DNA from: an uncultured Clostridia bacterium
GTDB taxonomy: Bacteria; Bacillota; Clostridia; Lutisporales; Lutisporaceae
DNA length: 63,001 nt
NCBI GenBank assembly: GCA_937930535.1
Contig: CALGKJ010000030.1
Location: forward strand, 1-63,001
Reading direction: 5' to 3'
In this document: one piece after another, positions 7,903 to 15,464 of the stretch
How the letters are laid out: every line of letters begins with the position of its first letter
Position numbering within the stretch: the stretch's first letter is position 1
The notes under the pieces: model-generated
Database searches by the model: none
The model's input: the letters and a program-made list of their open reading frames with translations, nothing else
What the model was told of the DNA's origin: nothing
Translations under genes and position numbers: made by a program

Positions 7903-8757
7903 TTATTTTACCACCTGCATTATATTAATCAGCTTTCTCATAAAGCTTCCGCCGGCATTTTTATGATTGCACCCTTCAAAGCCTAGGGCTTGTGTAATCA
8001 ACATGCACAGCTCATCAATCTGCATGGGAAAACCGCTGACACCATTTTCCAAGCCCTTCATCATATATGTATACATTTTTCGGCTTTTACAGCATGCCTC
8101 AAATACGTCATCATCTGTGTTAACCCCAAAGCAAGCTTCAAAGCTGTATTTTTCGCTTAGTCTTTTTAACTCTTTTTCTATATTGCTTTTATATCCCATC
8201 ATATTAAATACAGGTATAGTTTTAGTATCATGCAGATATCTTAGTATTTCAGCTTTTCCCAGCTCATTAGATATATCATCCAGCATTATTTCATTTGGCG
8301 TCATAACAGCTATTATTATATCAGCTCTGTTTAATAAAGCTTGATTACTTGCTTTAATTCCTGTAGTTGTATCTGCAATTACGAAATCATAGCCTTCAAG
8401 ACATTTTTCCAGCAAAAGCTTTTCAAACTCTCCGTTTTCTTGGTTGGGATAGGTTTCTAATTTAGCACCGGGGATTATTGAGAGCTTATCATTTATCTGG
8501 GTAGAAAAAATACTAATATGATTCTGGTCAATAACATGTCCAAAGCTTTTAAAATAATCCATTGAATATTTTATATTTATATCATTTTCCAAAAACCTCT
8601 CCATATAGCTCCACTTACCTGAAAAATTTACTATCAAGGTTTTTAGTTTTGTTCTATACTGCATCCCTATTCCAATTCCATCTGCAATTGTGCTTCCGCC
8701 AGCTCCATGGTTCCCTGGAACCCATACGGCTATTAACCTTCCACTTTGCTTTCCCAT
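7903..8757 (-). CDS. MinD/ParA-superfamily protein of the Tad locus with atypical P-loop
   Basis: This 284-residue protein has the MinD/ParA fold outline: a P-loop position at residues 15-23 reading GNHGAGGST, a switch-like strand FVIADTTTG, and a later segment IIIAVMTPNEIMLDDI like the MinD VtTPE region. The P-loop lacks both the signature Lys and the Walker Lys. TadZ/CpaE proteins are known to carry such altered loops, so this is probably a TadZ-type localisation factor. It lies directly upstream of tadA. Unlike the 412-residue paralogue at 9495-10733 it has no N-terminal receiver-like domain. Whether it hydrolyses ATP is uncertain. Confidence 0.65.
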   Translation of the reverse strand: MGKQSGRLIAVWVPGNHGAGGSTIADGIGIGMQYRTKLKTLIVNFSGKWSYMERFLENDINIKYSMDYFKSFGHVIDQNHISIFSTQINDKLSIIPGAKLETYPNQENGEFEKLLLEKCLEGYDFVIADTTTGIKASNQALLNRADIIIAVMTPNEIMLDDISNELGKAEILRYLHDTKTIPVFNMMGYKSNIEKELKRLSEKYSFEACFGVNTDDDVFEACCKSRKMYTYMMKGLENGVSGFPMQIDELCMLITQALGFEGCNHKNAGGSFMRKLINIMQVVK

Positions 8758-8793
8758 TTTTTCACCTGCCTTAGCACTTGTATACTTTCATTC

Positions 8794-9468
8794 TTAATCA
8801 TAGCTAGGGGTATATGTTAAATCGCTTGGAGTCTGACTGGCGTCGAGATACTGCGTTATAAACAGCAGTCCTTCGGTGGCTGCTTCTTTAAGGTATTCCT
8901 GCTCTCTCGAATTAAGGTATAATGATAAGGTGTTTTCCTGCTTATTTACGATAACAACCTTTGAAATCACTACTGCATCCATAGCCCCCTGCCTGAACAG
9001 CTTTATGTCTATTATACTTCCTGATGTGGCAGACGATGGGATCGTACCAGGCAGAAAGGTATGCTCTATCAGTCTATCCTCATCACCGTACCAAGCAGAG
9101 GAAGGTATCAAATCTGACTTTAGTACAAACTGCTTGATGTACAGCTTGTTTTTTATTCTTTTGTCTCTCAGCTCCTCAATGCTTCCGACTGCATCCTGAG
9201 GCACTAGATTTTCTGGTACAGATATCAGCTCAAATTTGGTTGCATCTGCAATTTCCCCTGGCTCAACCTCTGCTGCTGCCCTTATAATACCTACACCCTT
9301 TGTCTGCATTTCATTAGTATTAACAGCAGTATTATTAGTTATATTAACTTTATCTGCACGAAAGCTTTTAAGCAATAGAAAGGACCCTACTGCACAAATA
9401 ATTATCAGTAACAAAATCCCGCAGAGCTTCAATACTCTTTGTGACCTGCTTTTCTTTATGTATACCAT
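8794..9468 (-). CDS. CpaB/RcpC-like SAF-domain pilus assembly protein
   Basis: This 224-residue protein has a basic N-terminus, one transmembrane helix at about residues 15-33, and an external SAF-like domain. The domain contains AAAEVEPGEIADATKFEL and later RRI/KNKLYIKQFVLKSDLI-type strands, which match the CpaB pattern of an entry strand followed by a linker and a 'G-x-x-L' strand. CpaB is an assembly factor at the cell envelope in Tad systems. It lies between the two MinD-like genes with a GGAG ribosome binding site. A second CpaB-like start is at 1-69. The family match is by pattern and context, not by a strict motif. Confidence 0.62.
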   Translation of the reverse strand: MVYIKKSRSQRVLKLCGILLLIIICAVGSFLLLKSFRADKVNITNNTAVNTNEMQTKGVGIIRAAAEVEPGEIADATKFELISVPENLVPQDAVGSIEELRDKRIKNKLYIKQFVLKSDLIPSSAWYGDEDRLIEHTFLPGTIPSSATSGSIIDIKLFRQGAMDAVVISKVVIVNKQENTLSLYLNSREQEYLKEAATEGLLFITQYLDASQTPSDLTYTPSYD

Positions 9469-9494
9469 TAAAATCTCCTTTCTATATAGCTATG

Positions 9495-10733
9495 TTAAAG
9501 CAGCTTCCTTGAAATATTATGCTTTTGCTTTAAATTAAGTGTAGTTAGAAGTTTGTCCATATCACCGCAAAAACCGTTGCTGCGACTGTGTACTATTTGA
9601 TATGGTACTTTATCTGTATGCATCACATCACAAGAGACTGAGCCACAGCTGCTTATTGGCAAAACTGCCTTAAAATCCATTTTCATTTTTTTTATTTGAT
9701 TATATATGTACTTATATGACTCGCTTCCTTTAACACTATTATTAATAACTGCAATAGTTTTTTCAGGTATAAAATCATTTCCCATATGCTTAATAACCTG
9801 CTTGTTTGAATGGAAGTGCGCTAAATCAGAATCAAATACAAGCAAATCCACACTGGAGCTTTTTATTGCAGAAATAGTTGTGCTGCTTATTTCACTGCTT
9901 GTATCAATGACAGTAATATCACTTTTCGCCCTTACCTGATACAGAAGCTTTGATAATTCATCGCTGGATATACTATCTTCATTACCAAGCCTCCCAGTAA
10001 CAATATTGAGATTTTTTCTTTTATAGCAGCTATTTATTATTCTGTCGTAGCTGTCATTTTTAATTGTATATTCCAATAATCCGTGATATGCTTCATCAAT
10101 TCCGTAATAAATGTTGGCTGAATAGCCTTTGTCAATATTAATGACACTGGTTTTATAGTTGAGCTTGGATAAACAGTAAGCCAGATTCCATGCAGTATGA
10201 CTTTTTCCCGTTACATGAGCAGAATATATAGAAATCACCATACGTTCTGCTAAGCCGCCAGTTGTTATAAATTCATTATTATTTCTTCTGCTGTTTATTA
10301 GTCCTCGGAAAATACCGCTAGTGTTTTTGCTGCCTGATTTGCTTTTGTTTACACTTTGTATGCTTTCTCTGCAAACAGCACTATTAATCAGCTTCTCCAG
10401 CTCTAAGGAGGTTATATTATAGCCTACATAATATTCGTTAATACCCCTCTGCTCTAAAAATTGGCAAAACTGCTTTGCACCACCATCATCTTCACCGTAT
10501 AGATATACGATTCTTGGCTTAATGATTTGGTCTGAGATAAGCTGTAATATTACTTCCTCCATACTAATGCTTCCAGATAATAAGTTTGATAATACAACCA
10601 GCTCCGGGTTAAACTCATAGCAGGATTTAACAAGCTCCTCTTTATGCCCGCATACATCTACTATTTGCAAGTCTGGCATATTAGTTATGTGTTCCTCCAG
10701 TTGCGGATAACATACTCCTATTACTGTTCTCAC
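9495..10733 (-). CDS. tadZ: CpaE/TadZ-like protein: receiver-like domain plus ParA-type ATPase
   Basis: This 412-residue protein has a GTG start behind AGGGCG. Residues 1-125 look like a response-regulator fold without a clear phospho-acceptor Asp. After a linker rich in Ser and Lys, a ParA/MinD domain begins near 165 with the P-loop SAHVTGKSHTAWN (GKS kept, first Gly replaced). It continues through TVIDTSSEISSTT (the Walker B/switch position) and later VAVINNSVKG-like strands. CpaE/TadZ proteins place the pilus machine in the cell. It is the first gene after the strong promoter at 10783-10812 and therefore probably the first gene of the Tad operon. Confidence 0.75.
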   Translation of the reverse strand: MRTVIGVCYPQLEEHITNMPDLQIVDVCGHKEELVKSCYEFNPELVVLSNLLSGSISMEEVILQLISDQIIKPRIVYLYGEDDGGAKQFCQFLEQRGINEYYVGYNITSLELEKLINSAVCRESIQSVNKSKSGSKNTSGIFRGLINSRRNNNEFITTGGLAERMVISIYSAHVTGKSHTAWNLAYCLSKLNYKTSVINIDKGYSANIYYGIDEAYHGLLEYTIKNDSYDRIINSCYKRKNLNIVTGRLGNEDSISSDELSKLLYQVRAKSDITVIDTSSEISSTTISAIKSSSVDLLVFDSDLAHFHSNKQVIKHMGNDFIPEKTIAVINNSVKGSESYKYIYNQIKKMKMDFKAVLPISSCGSVSCDVMHTDKVPYQIVHSRSNGFCGDMDKLLTTLNLKQKHNISRKLL

Positions 10734-10782
10734 AATTTCGCCCTCACTCCTTGATTAAAAACCAATTATTTCTACACTGTGA

Positions 10783-10812
10783 ATTATATTACACCAACGG
10801 ATGTAATGTCAA
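10783..10812 (-). promoter_or_regulatory. SigA-type promoter of the Tad operon with internal inverted repeat
   Basis: On the minus strand TTGACA (10807-10812) and TATAAT (10783-10788), both perfect, are 18 bases apart and about 50 bases before the tadZ start. Between them lies the inverted repeat ATTACA-8-TGTAAT (10788-10793 and 10802-10807), placed where an operator would block polymerase. The rest of the 10734-11040 gap is AT-rich with nothing else recognisable. Confidence 0.75.
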
Positions 10813-11040
10813 TACAATTCACTTTTGTAGTGTCATCCAAAATTTTCAATAAATATTGTTTAATTGTATTAACTTTTTAGAGTCTGCTTATGAACCTTTG
10901 TCTTTTGAATTGCAATACAAAATAATTTACGCATTTATTAACTTGCCTGTTGTGTTTTTTAGAGGTAAAATATAGATGGTTACAGCCCTTAAAATTGTTT
11001 ATATAAACGGAAAATCTTAAGCAATATAAGAGGTATAATT

Positions 11041-11289
11041 ATGAGAAGAAAAAGAAAATCCGATTCCTTATCAGTCCAAATTGACATAACTGATATAAAG
11101 CTGAAAATTGGGGATAAGCTATATAAAAATGGCTCGCTATATGGTGAGATTAAAGATGAAAGCTCTACTTTATTTTTTATCAGCAGAGCTTTTAGTGATG
11201 ATATTATTCCTAGCCCTTATATAAAGGAAAAGTTAATCGAAAGCATACTAATGGGTACTTTTACACTTGATGAAGTTAATTACGAATAA
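11041..11289 (+). CDS. Small conserved-looking protein, function unknown
   Basis: An 82-residue protein starts from ATG behind AAGAGGT and ends in a perfect terminator. It is basic at the N-terminus (MRRKRKSD) and acidic at the C-terminus, with alternating short strands (IDITDIKLKIGDKLY) that suggest a small beta-rich domain. It has no signal peptide, membrane segment, Cys pair or helix-turn-helix that I can identify. It stands alone between the divergent Tad operon and the convergent deacetylase gene. The clean start and terminator make it a real gene; I do not recognise the family. Confidence 0.6.
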   Translation: MRRKRKSDSLSVQIDITDIKLKIGDKLYKNGSLYGEIKDESSTLFFISRAFSDDIIPSPYIKEKLIESILMGTFTLDEVNYE

Positions 11290-11328
11290 AAAAATCTGCA
11301 CACCTATCAACGTGCAGATTTTTTTATT
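11285..11328. terminator. Bidirectional terminator between convergent genes
   Basis: A 17-bp perfect stem (AATAAAAAAATCTGCAC and its complement, loop of 10) has A- and T-tracts at both ends. It includes the stop codon of the 82-residue gene and serves the convergent deacetylase gene too. Confidence 0.85.
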
Positions 11329-11335
11329 GGTAAGC

Positions 11336-12442
11336 TTATTGCCTTTTATAAGTAATTATCTTCTTATTTTGAACATTCTCCTGATTAATATTTTCTAGTT
11401 CATCCTCAGGTATCGCTATGGTATTAGGGTTTCCATCGCTTATATATCTTTCCTGGGGATTTTTCTCAAAATGCTTAAGCCAATCATAAAGCCCCGTCCC
11501 CGCTGTGTTCAGCTCACTTGCTCTGACTCTTGGAAGCTTTGAGGCATCGAATTTTTTGTGATTAGGGGATACCGCAGGGTTGCTGCCAACCTTTAAAACC
11601 GCTCTATGGTTATATTTTTGTCCTTCATATTCTCCAGATACTACATATTTATAGTTTTCATCCTTTGGTGCGGCTCCATATGGAAGTGCTAAGGAAAATA
11701 CCTCAAAATCATTTATATATTTTTTAGCACTAACTACATTTAGTGCCAAGGATTTTTGTACTTCCTCCATACTGATTTTTCCTAGATTTTCATGTGTATA
11801 GCCGTGATTTCCTATTTCATATCCATTAGCTATAAGAAAATCAAACTTTTCCTTTATCAACTCCTTTTGCCTAAAGGGTATTGGATAAAAAACATAAAAG
11901 CTTGCAGCTTTGCCGAAATCGGGGTGCTTTTTATAAAATTCCTCCATTATCCCTACTGCACAATCAGGATCAATAACTCTGCTTCCATCCTGCTCTATAT
12001 AGTTAAACTGATTTAGAAGTCCATCATCAAAGGTTATAACAACTGGAGTATAACCGGCTTCAACTGTTATATTATTGTTTACAAAATCCTTAAGACTAAT
12101 GATTCTAAAGCCATTATTATATAAGGTTTCAAGATCTCTTCTAAAGTTTTCAGGCGTTCTTACCCATTCTGCTTCTTCCTTGCTTATGCCGTGATACATA
12201 AGGATCATGACCTTGCCATTTTCATTTGGCTTTACCTTTTGCATATCTATTTCAACTTCCTTGGACTCACTTTCAGCTACATTCTCCTCCTGGGTTTCTT
12301 TTTTTTCATCTACCACAGCTTCTGCAGGGCTTATTGATGGCTCAGATTTACTTTTGTCTTCCTTTATGGGTGCAGTACAGCTTGTTATAACTAAAGCCGC
12401 TGCTATAAATAAAATTAAAATTAAAAATTTGGTAAATTTCAC
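11336..12442 (-). CDS. Lipoprotein polysaccharide deacetylase (NodB domain)
   Basis: I choose the GTG at 12442, with AAAGGTG just upstream; the frame extends three codons further but would start inside the ribosome binding site. Residues 1-22 form a lipoprotein signal ending VITSC, so the protein is anchored outside the membrane. A Ser/Glu-rich linker follows. The NodB domain then shows VVITFDDG (catalytic Asp pair) and YEIGNHGYTHENL (metal-binding H-x3-H), as in carbohydrate esterase family 4. The likely substrate is N-acetylated cell-wall or exopolysaccharide. At 368 residues it is typical of secreted clostridial family members. Confidence 0.88.
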   Translation of the reverse strand: MKFTKFLILILFIAAALVITSCTAPIKEDKSKSEPSISPAEAVVDEKKETQEENVAESESKEVEIDMQKVKPNENGKVMILMYHGISKEEAEWVRTPENFRRDLETLYNNGFRIISLKDFVNNNITVEAGYTPVVITFDDGLLNQFNYIEQDGSRVIDPDCAVGIMEEFYKKHPDFGKAASFYVFYPIPFRQKELIKEKFDFLIANGYEIGNHGYTHENLGKISMEEVQKSLALNVVSAKKYINDFEVFSLALPYGAAPKDENYKYVVSGEYEGQKYNHRAVLKVGSNPAVSPNHKKFDASKLPRVRASELNTAGTGLYDWLKHFEKNPQERYISDGNPNTIAIPEDELENINQENVQNKKIITYKRQ

Positions 12443-12608
12443 AGCTCTCACCTTTCACTTTGTTTTTTAATAATTATAACAAATTAAAGGTCAAAATTCG
12501 ACAGATACTTATAAATTTTTTATACTAATTTTTAACATGCATTTAATAATTTACAAGCAGGTTAAAAAATTAGCAGATATTTCGTTGCTGCTTTGGGCAA
12601 CCTATACT

Positions 12609-12770
12609 TATAGCTAAGACACTTTAAAGTTGAAAATTTTTTCAACTAAAAGTCTCTAAGCTCTTTTGGAGAAACAACTATATATACTAAATTTTGAAGT
12701 TGTTTCTCTTTATAGCTAAGACACTTTAAAGTTGAAAATACTTTTCAATTAAAAGTCTCTTAGCTCTATA
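12609..12770. repeat. Family A modular hairpin repeat (one and a half units)
   Basis: The element runs from TATAG (12609-12613) to CTATA (12766-12770). In order it holds: hairpin H1 (GCTAAGACACTTTAAAGTTG pairing with CAACTAAAAGTCTCTAAGC), hairpin H2 (GAGAAACAACT at 12669-12679 with AGTTGTTTCTC at 12698-12708), then a second H1. It fills most of the 416-base gap between the deacetylase and the 62-residue gene. The closest copy is at 45005-45212. Confidence 0.85.
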
Positions 12771-12858
12771 TTGTGACTGATTTTTAAGCTTCATAACTAC
12801 ATTCTTTGATGATAAGTAAAAAATGCTCCTTAAAAATTAAATTAGAGGAGGAATAATC

Positions 12859-13047
12859 ATGTCAATGAGATATTCAAAATATACTAACATCAGAGGACAT
12901 AGAGAGGAATATGCGGCAGAGCTGATACTTCCCCAGGACAGACATTTTCATAGAGAAGCAAAGTCACAAAAATCCCAGTTAGAAAGCGAGCATAAGCATG
13001 GAGCAAGCAAGGGAATAAAGGTTCCTATAAAACGAAAAATGACATAA
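12859..13047 (+). CDS. Small basic protein with a spore-protein-like segment
   Basis: A 62-residue, strongly basic and His-rich protein. It starts behind GAGGAGGAATAATC, almost the same ribosome-binding context as the spore protein gene 330 bases downstream. Residues 16-24 (EYAAELILP) resemble the EIAAELNLP of that spore protein, which spans the site cut by the germination protease GPR. The rest has no SASP GGxMV motif, so it is not a standard alpha/beta SASP. It has its own terminator. It may be a diverged minor spore protein; that is inference from one short match and position. Confidence 0.5.
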   Translation: MSMRYSKYTNIRGHREEYAAELILPQDRHFHREAKSQKSQLESEHKHGASKGIKVPIKRKMT

Positions 13048-13070
13048 ATTGTATTTCTCAAAGTCTATAA

Positions 13071-13105
13071 AAAATCCTAAAAGTAATAGCCGCTTTTAGG
13101 ATTTT
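13071..13105 (+). terminator. Terminator after the small basic protein
   Basis: A 13-bp perfect stem (AAAATCCTAAAAG and complement, loop of 9) begins 24 bases past the stop. The rest of the 13048-13377 gap is AT-rich and contains only a possible sporulation promoter. Confidence 0.8.
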
Positions 13106-13217
13106 CCTATTGTTGCAGCAATTTATCAATTTAATTACCAGAGTATATGGAATTATAATTTTATATTTTATAAAATTTCCTTAAGCTTTAATTATATGCA
13201 TTACTTATTGATATTAT

Positions 13218-13246
13218 GCATATAAGCATTATGTTCTAACATATTT
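13218..13246 (+). promoter_or_regulatory. Possible SigG-type promoter for the spore protein gene
   Basis: GCATA (13218-13222) and CATATTT (13240-13246) are 17 bases apart. The forespore factor SigG prefers about GyATA and CATnnTA; the last base of the -10 differs. It lies 130 bases before the gene, so the match is weak and offered only because the gene should be SigG-dependent. Confidence 0.25.
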
Positions 13247-13377
13247 TTTTTATATCGGGTTAAATTAATATTGTAACAACTAAAAAATATATCAAAACAT
13301 TAAAAAACTTAAAACTCATTAATATTATATAGATAAAACAAACATCTTCAAAAACAAAATTTTAAGGAGGAATAATA

Positions 13378-13602
13378 ATGGCAGCAGGAAGCGGAAGATA
13401 TAATAAAGGATTAGAAGTACCAAAGGCTCACAAGGCTCTTGATAATATGAAATATGAAATAGCAGCAGAATTAAACCTACCTGTTCATCAAGGTTCAGAG
13501 GATTATTGGGGTAACCTTTCAGCAAAGGATTGCGGAAAAGTAGGCGGCAGAATGGTTAAAAAACTTATACAAATGGCTGAATCCCAGCTTGAAAATCAAT
13601 AA
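13378..13602 (+). CDS. Alpha/beta-type small acid-soluble spore protein
   Basis: This 74-residue protein has the alpha/beta-SASP layout. LDNMKYEIAAELNLP at about 21-35 contains the GPR protease cleavage region, and NLSAKDCGKVGGRMVKKLI at about 45-63 is the DNA-binding C-terminal motif (typically GxxGGxMVKrmI). Such proteins coat forespore DNA, switch it to an A-like form and protect it from UV. There is a strong AAGGAGG site and a terminator. A Cys in the second motif is unusual in this family. It is the clearest evidence in the window that the organism sporulates. Confidence 0.93.
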   Translation: MAAGSGRYNKGLEVPKAHKALDNMKYEIAAELNLPVHQGSEDYWGNLSAKDCGKVGGRMVKKLIQMAESQLENQ

Positions 13603-13621
13603 TACTGTTGAAATATATAAT

Positions 13622-13663
13622 AAAAACAAAAATCAGACTGCAATTTGTCTGATTTTTGTTTTT
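13622..13663 (+). terminator. Terminator after the spore protein gene
   Basis: A 17-bp perfect stem (AAAAACAAAAATCAGAC and complement, loop of 8) with a T-rich end. The last bases overlap the -35 box of the next promoter. Confidence 0.88.
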
Positions 13664-13691
13664 GAAATTACAAAAAACTCTATGTTATAAT
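13662..13691 (+). promoter_or_regulatory. SigA-type promoter of the DUF4364 gene
   Basis: TTGAAA (13662-13667) and TATAAT (13686-13691) are 18 bases apart and end 29 bases before the start codon. Confidence 0.6.
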
Positions 13692-13720
13692 TAAGTATGC
13701 AAAAATAAGGAGCTGATAGT

Positions 13721-14245
13721 ATGAATATGGACACCAGTAAAATTGCAACAAATAAACTAATTATTTTATATATCCTAAATGAAGTTGATATTCCGCTGAC
13801 AAAACCCCAACTTAGTAATATTGTGTTGGAAAACAACCTGATTAACTACTTTACATTGCAGCAGTGCATTACCGAGCTTGATCAGTATGAATTAATAAAA
13901 AAGGCCGATAATTCAAAAAAAGATGTTTATGTGCCCACAGAAAGCGGTCTTAAAACTCTCAAAATATTCTTGGACAGGATACCTAAAAGCATAGTCAATA
14001 CTATAAGTGACTATATAGAAAAAAATAAGGATATTATAAAAAAGGAAGCACAGATTATTGCTGATTACACTAAGCAGGGCGAAAGCGAATACATAGTAAA
14101 TCTTAAGGTTATGGAAAATGAGATTGTCCTTATAGACTTAAAGCTTAGTGTAGTATCCTCAAAGCAAGCTAAATTTATATGCGAAAAATGGACAAACTCT
14201 TCACAGAAAATTTATAAGCAGATTATGGATACCCTTATTAACTAG
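13721..14245 (+). CDS. DUF4364 family protein (winged-helix regulator-like)
   Basis: This 174-residue protein begins with a helix-rich block (NKLIILYILNEVDIPLTKPQL) typical of an N-terminal winged-helix domain in DUF4364 proteins, which are common in Clostridia. Residues 55-75 (ITELDQYELIKKAD... then VYVPTESGLKTL) look like recognition helix and wing. The C-terminal half (residues 110-170) is a small alpha/beta domain. The family is presumed to be transcriptional regulators but no target is known. It has its own promoter and stands alone after the spore protein gene. Confidence 0.78.
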   Translation: MNMDTSKIATNKLIILYILNEVDIPLTKPQLSNIVLENNLINYFTLQQCITELDQYELIKKADNSKKDVYVPTESGLKTLKIFLDRIPKSIVNTISDYIEKNKDIIKKEAQIIADYTKQGESEYIVNLKVMENEIVLIDLKLSVVSSKQAKFICEKWTNSSQKIYKQIMDTLIN

Positions 14246-14261
14246 CTTTATTGCTTCCATA

Positions 14262-14311
14262 TATAGGGTTTTTAGCTTGATATAATCTAAGTTTAAGCTA
14301 AAAACCCTATA
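14262..14311. repeat. Family C repeat, single-hairpin form (H4 only)
   Basis: A 50-base element from TATAG to CTATA forms a perfect 16-bp stem: ATAGGGTTTTTAGCTT (14263-14278) and complement (14295-14310). A remnant TTGCTTCC of the other family C hairpin stands just before it (14251-14258). Confidence 0.75.
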
Positions 14312-14341
14312 CAACTAAAGATGATAAACAGTTTTGAAGTT

Positions 14342-14370
14342 GCTTATCACGTTTAGCTCTTCTGATAAGC
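14342..14370 (-). terminator. Hairpin at the end of the amidotransferase-fold gene
   Basis: An 8-bp perfect stem (GCTTATCA / TGATAAGC, loop of 13) directly follows the stop at 14372 on the minus strand, but with no clear T-tract. Confidence 0.4.
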
Positions 14371-14371
14371 T

Positions 14372-15136
14372 CTATTTTTTTGAGCTTTTATACACGCTGC
14401 ATGCCGTTATGAAGCTTTTGAACAATTCAAGCTCCTCCTTATGCCTTTTATACATCATTTCTGGATGCCATTGTACACATACAAAAAATCTTTCGCCCCT
14501 CATTTCATAGGCTTCTATTAACCCATCTTCGGAATATGCTGCTGCATCAAAAGTATTTGATAATTCTTTTACAGCTTGATGATGGTATGAGTTGACCCCC
14601 TTTTTTTCTATTCCGTAAATTTGATTTAGCCGTGAGTATTGCTCAATATAAACATCATGTATAATAAAATCCTTAGGTCTTCCATGTGAGCCATGCTTGC
14701 TGCTTATACCTGCCTGAGCATAAATGTCTTGATACAAACTTCCGCCTGCCGCGGCATTAATAAGCTGCATACCTCTGCAAATTCCCAGTACTGGAGTATC
14801 AGCAGTGAGTATTTTTTTTGCAAGCTTTAATTCTAAGTTATCTCTCCGTTCTATTATTTTCAAATTATTTATCAGCACTTTTTCTCCAAAGTGCTTAGGG
14901 TTTATATCTTCACCCCCGGAAAAAATTACCCCATCGGCAATGTCAGCCAGCTCTTCACAGTATTCATATGAATCAATGTTAGGTATAACAAGCGGTATTC
15001 CTCCCGCTTCATATACAGCATCGCTGTAATCGCAGGTACACATAGTCATATCCTGACCCTTTACCCCTCTAGGTCTGTAATCTTGAAGCTCTGCGTCCTC
15101 TACATGATAACCTGTGATCAATATAATGGGCTTCAT
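14372..15136 (-). CDS. Gamma-glutamyl-gamma-aminobutyrate hydrolase family (peptidase C26)
   Basis: This 254-residue cytoplasmic enzyme has the class I glutamine amidotransferase fold. The nucleophile Cys is in VLGICRGMQLINAAAGGSLY (about residues 116-135) and the catalytic His-Glu in VQWHPEMM near 222. An N-terminal strand MKPIILITGY and the segment GVIFSGGEDINP fit PuuD/peptidase C26. It would hydrolyse gamma-glutamyl amides, for example in polyamine or GABA breakdown. No polyamine gene is next to it, so the true substrate is open. It is transcribed alone, convergent with the DUF4364 gene. Confidence 0.88.
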   Translation of the reverse strand: MKPIILITGYHVEDAELQDYRPRGVKGQDMTMCTCDYSDAVYEAGGIPLVIPNIDSYEYCEELADIADGVIFSGGEDINPKHFGEKVLINNLKIIERRDNLELKLAKKILTADTPVLGICRGMQLINAAAGGSLYQDIYAQAGISSKHGSHGRPKDFIIHDVYIEQYSRLNQIYGIEKKGVNSYHHQAVKELSNTFDAAAYSEDGLIEAYEMRGERFFVCVQWHPEMMYKRHKEELELFKSFITACSVYKSSKK

Positions 15137-15464
15137 GTTGCTTATCCCCCAAAATTAATAATATTTCATGGATATAATTCTTCACTTTTTATTATATGCT
15201 GCTGTTTGCTGCTAAGACACCTTCCTCTAAATATATGAGCTTCTTATTTAGCTTTGGATTTAGAAATTATTCTCAATTTGCTATAAATATATAATATATT
15301 GTTATAATAATGTTATTAACCGTAGAAATTAGCAATTTTTATTGTTATAATGTATAAGGAAATTAATTCTCAATGCGCTGTTTGAAATTGGGGATGCTTG
15401 TTTATCTAAGAAATAATACAAAATATTCTACATACAATATGATTTTATCACGGAGGTAATATAC
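15137..15464. other. Intergenic region between divergent genes, nothing firm
   Basis: This 328-base AT-rich stretch separates the amidotransferase-fold gene from ychF. It has several TATAAT-like boxes (for example TTGTTATAATG near 15346) but no -35 with good spacing. The sequence GCTAAGACAC near 15210 resembles the start of repeat hairpin H1, without a partner arm. Confidence 0.4.
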
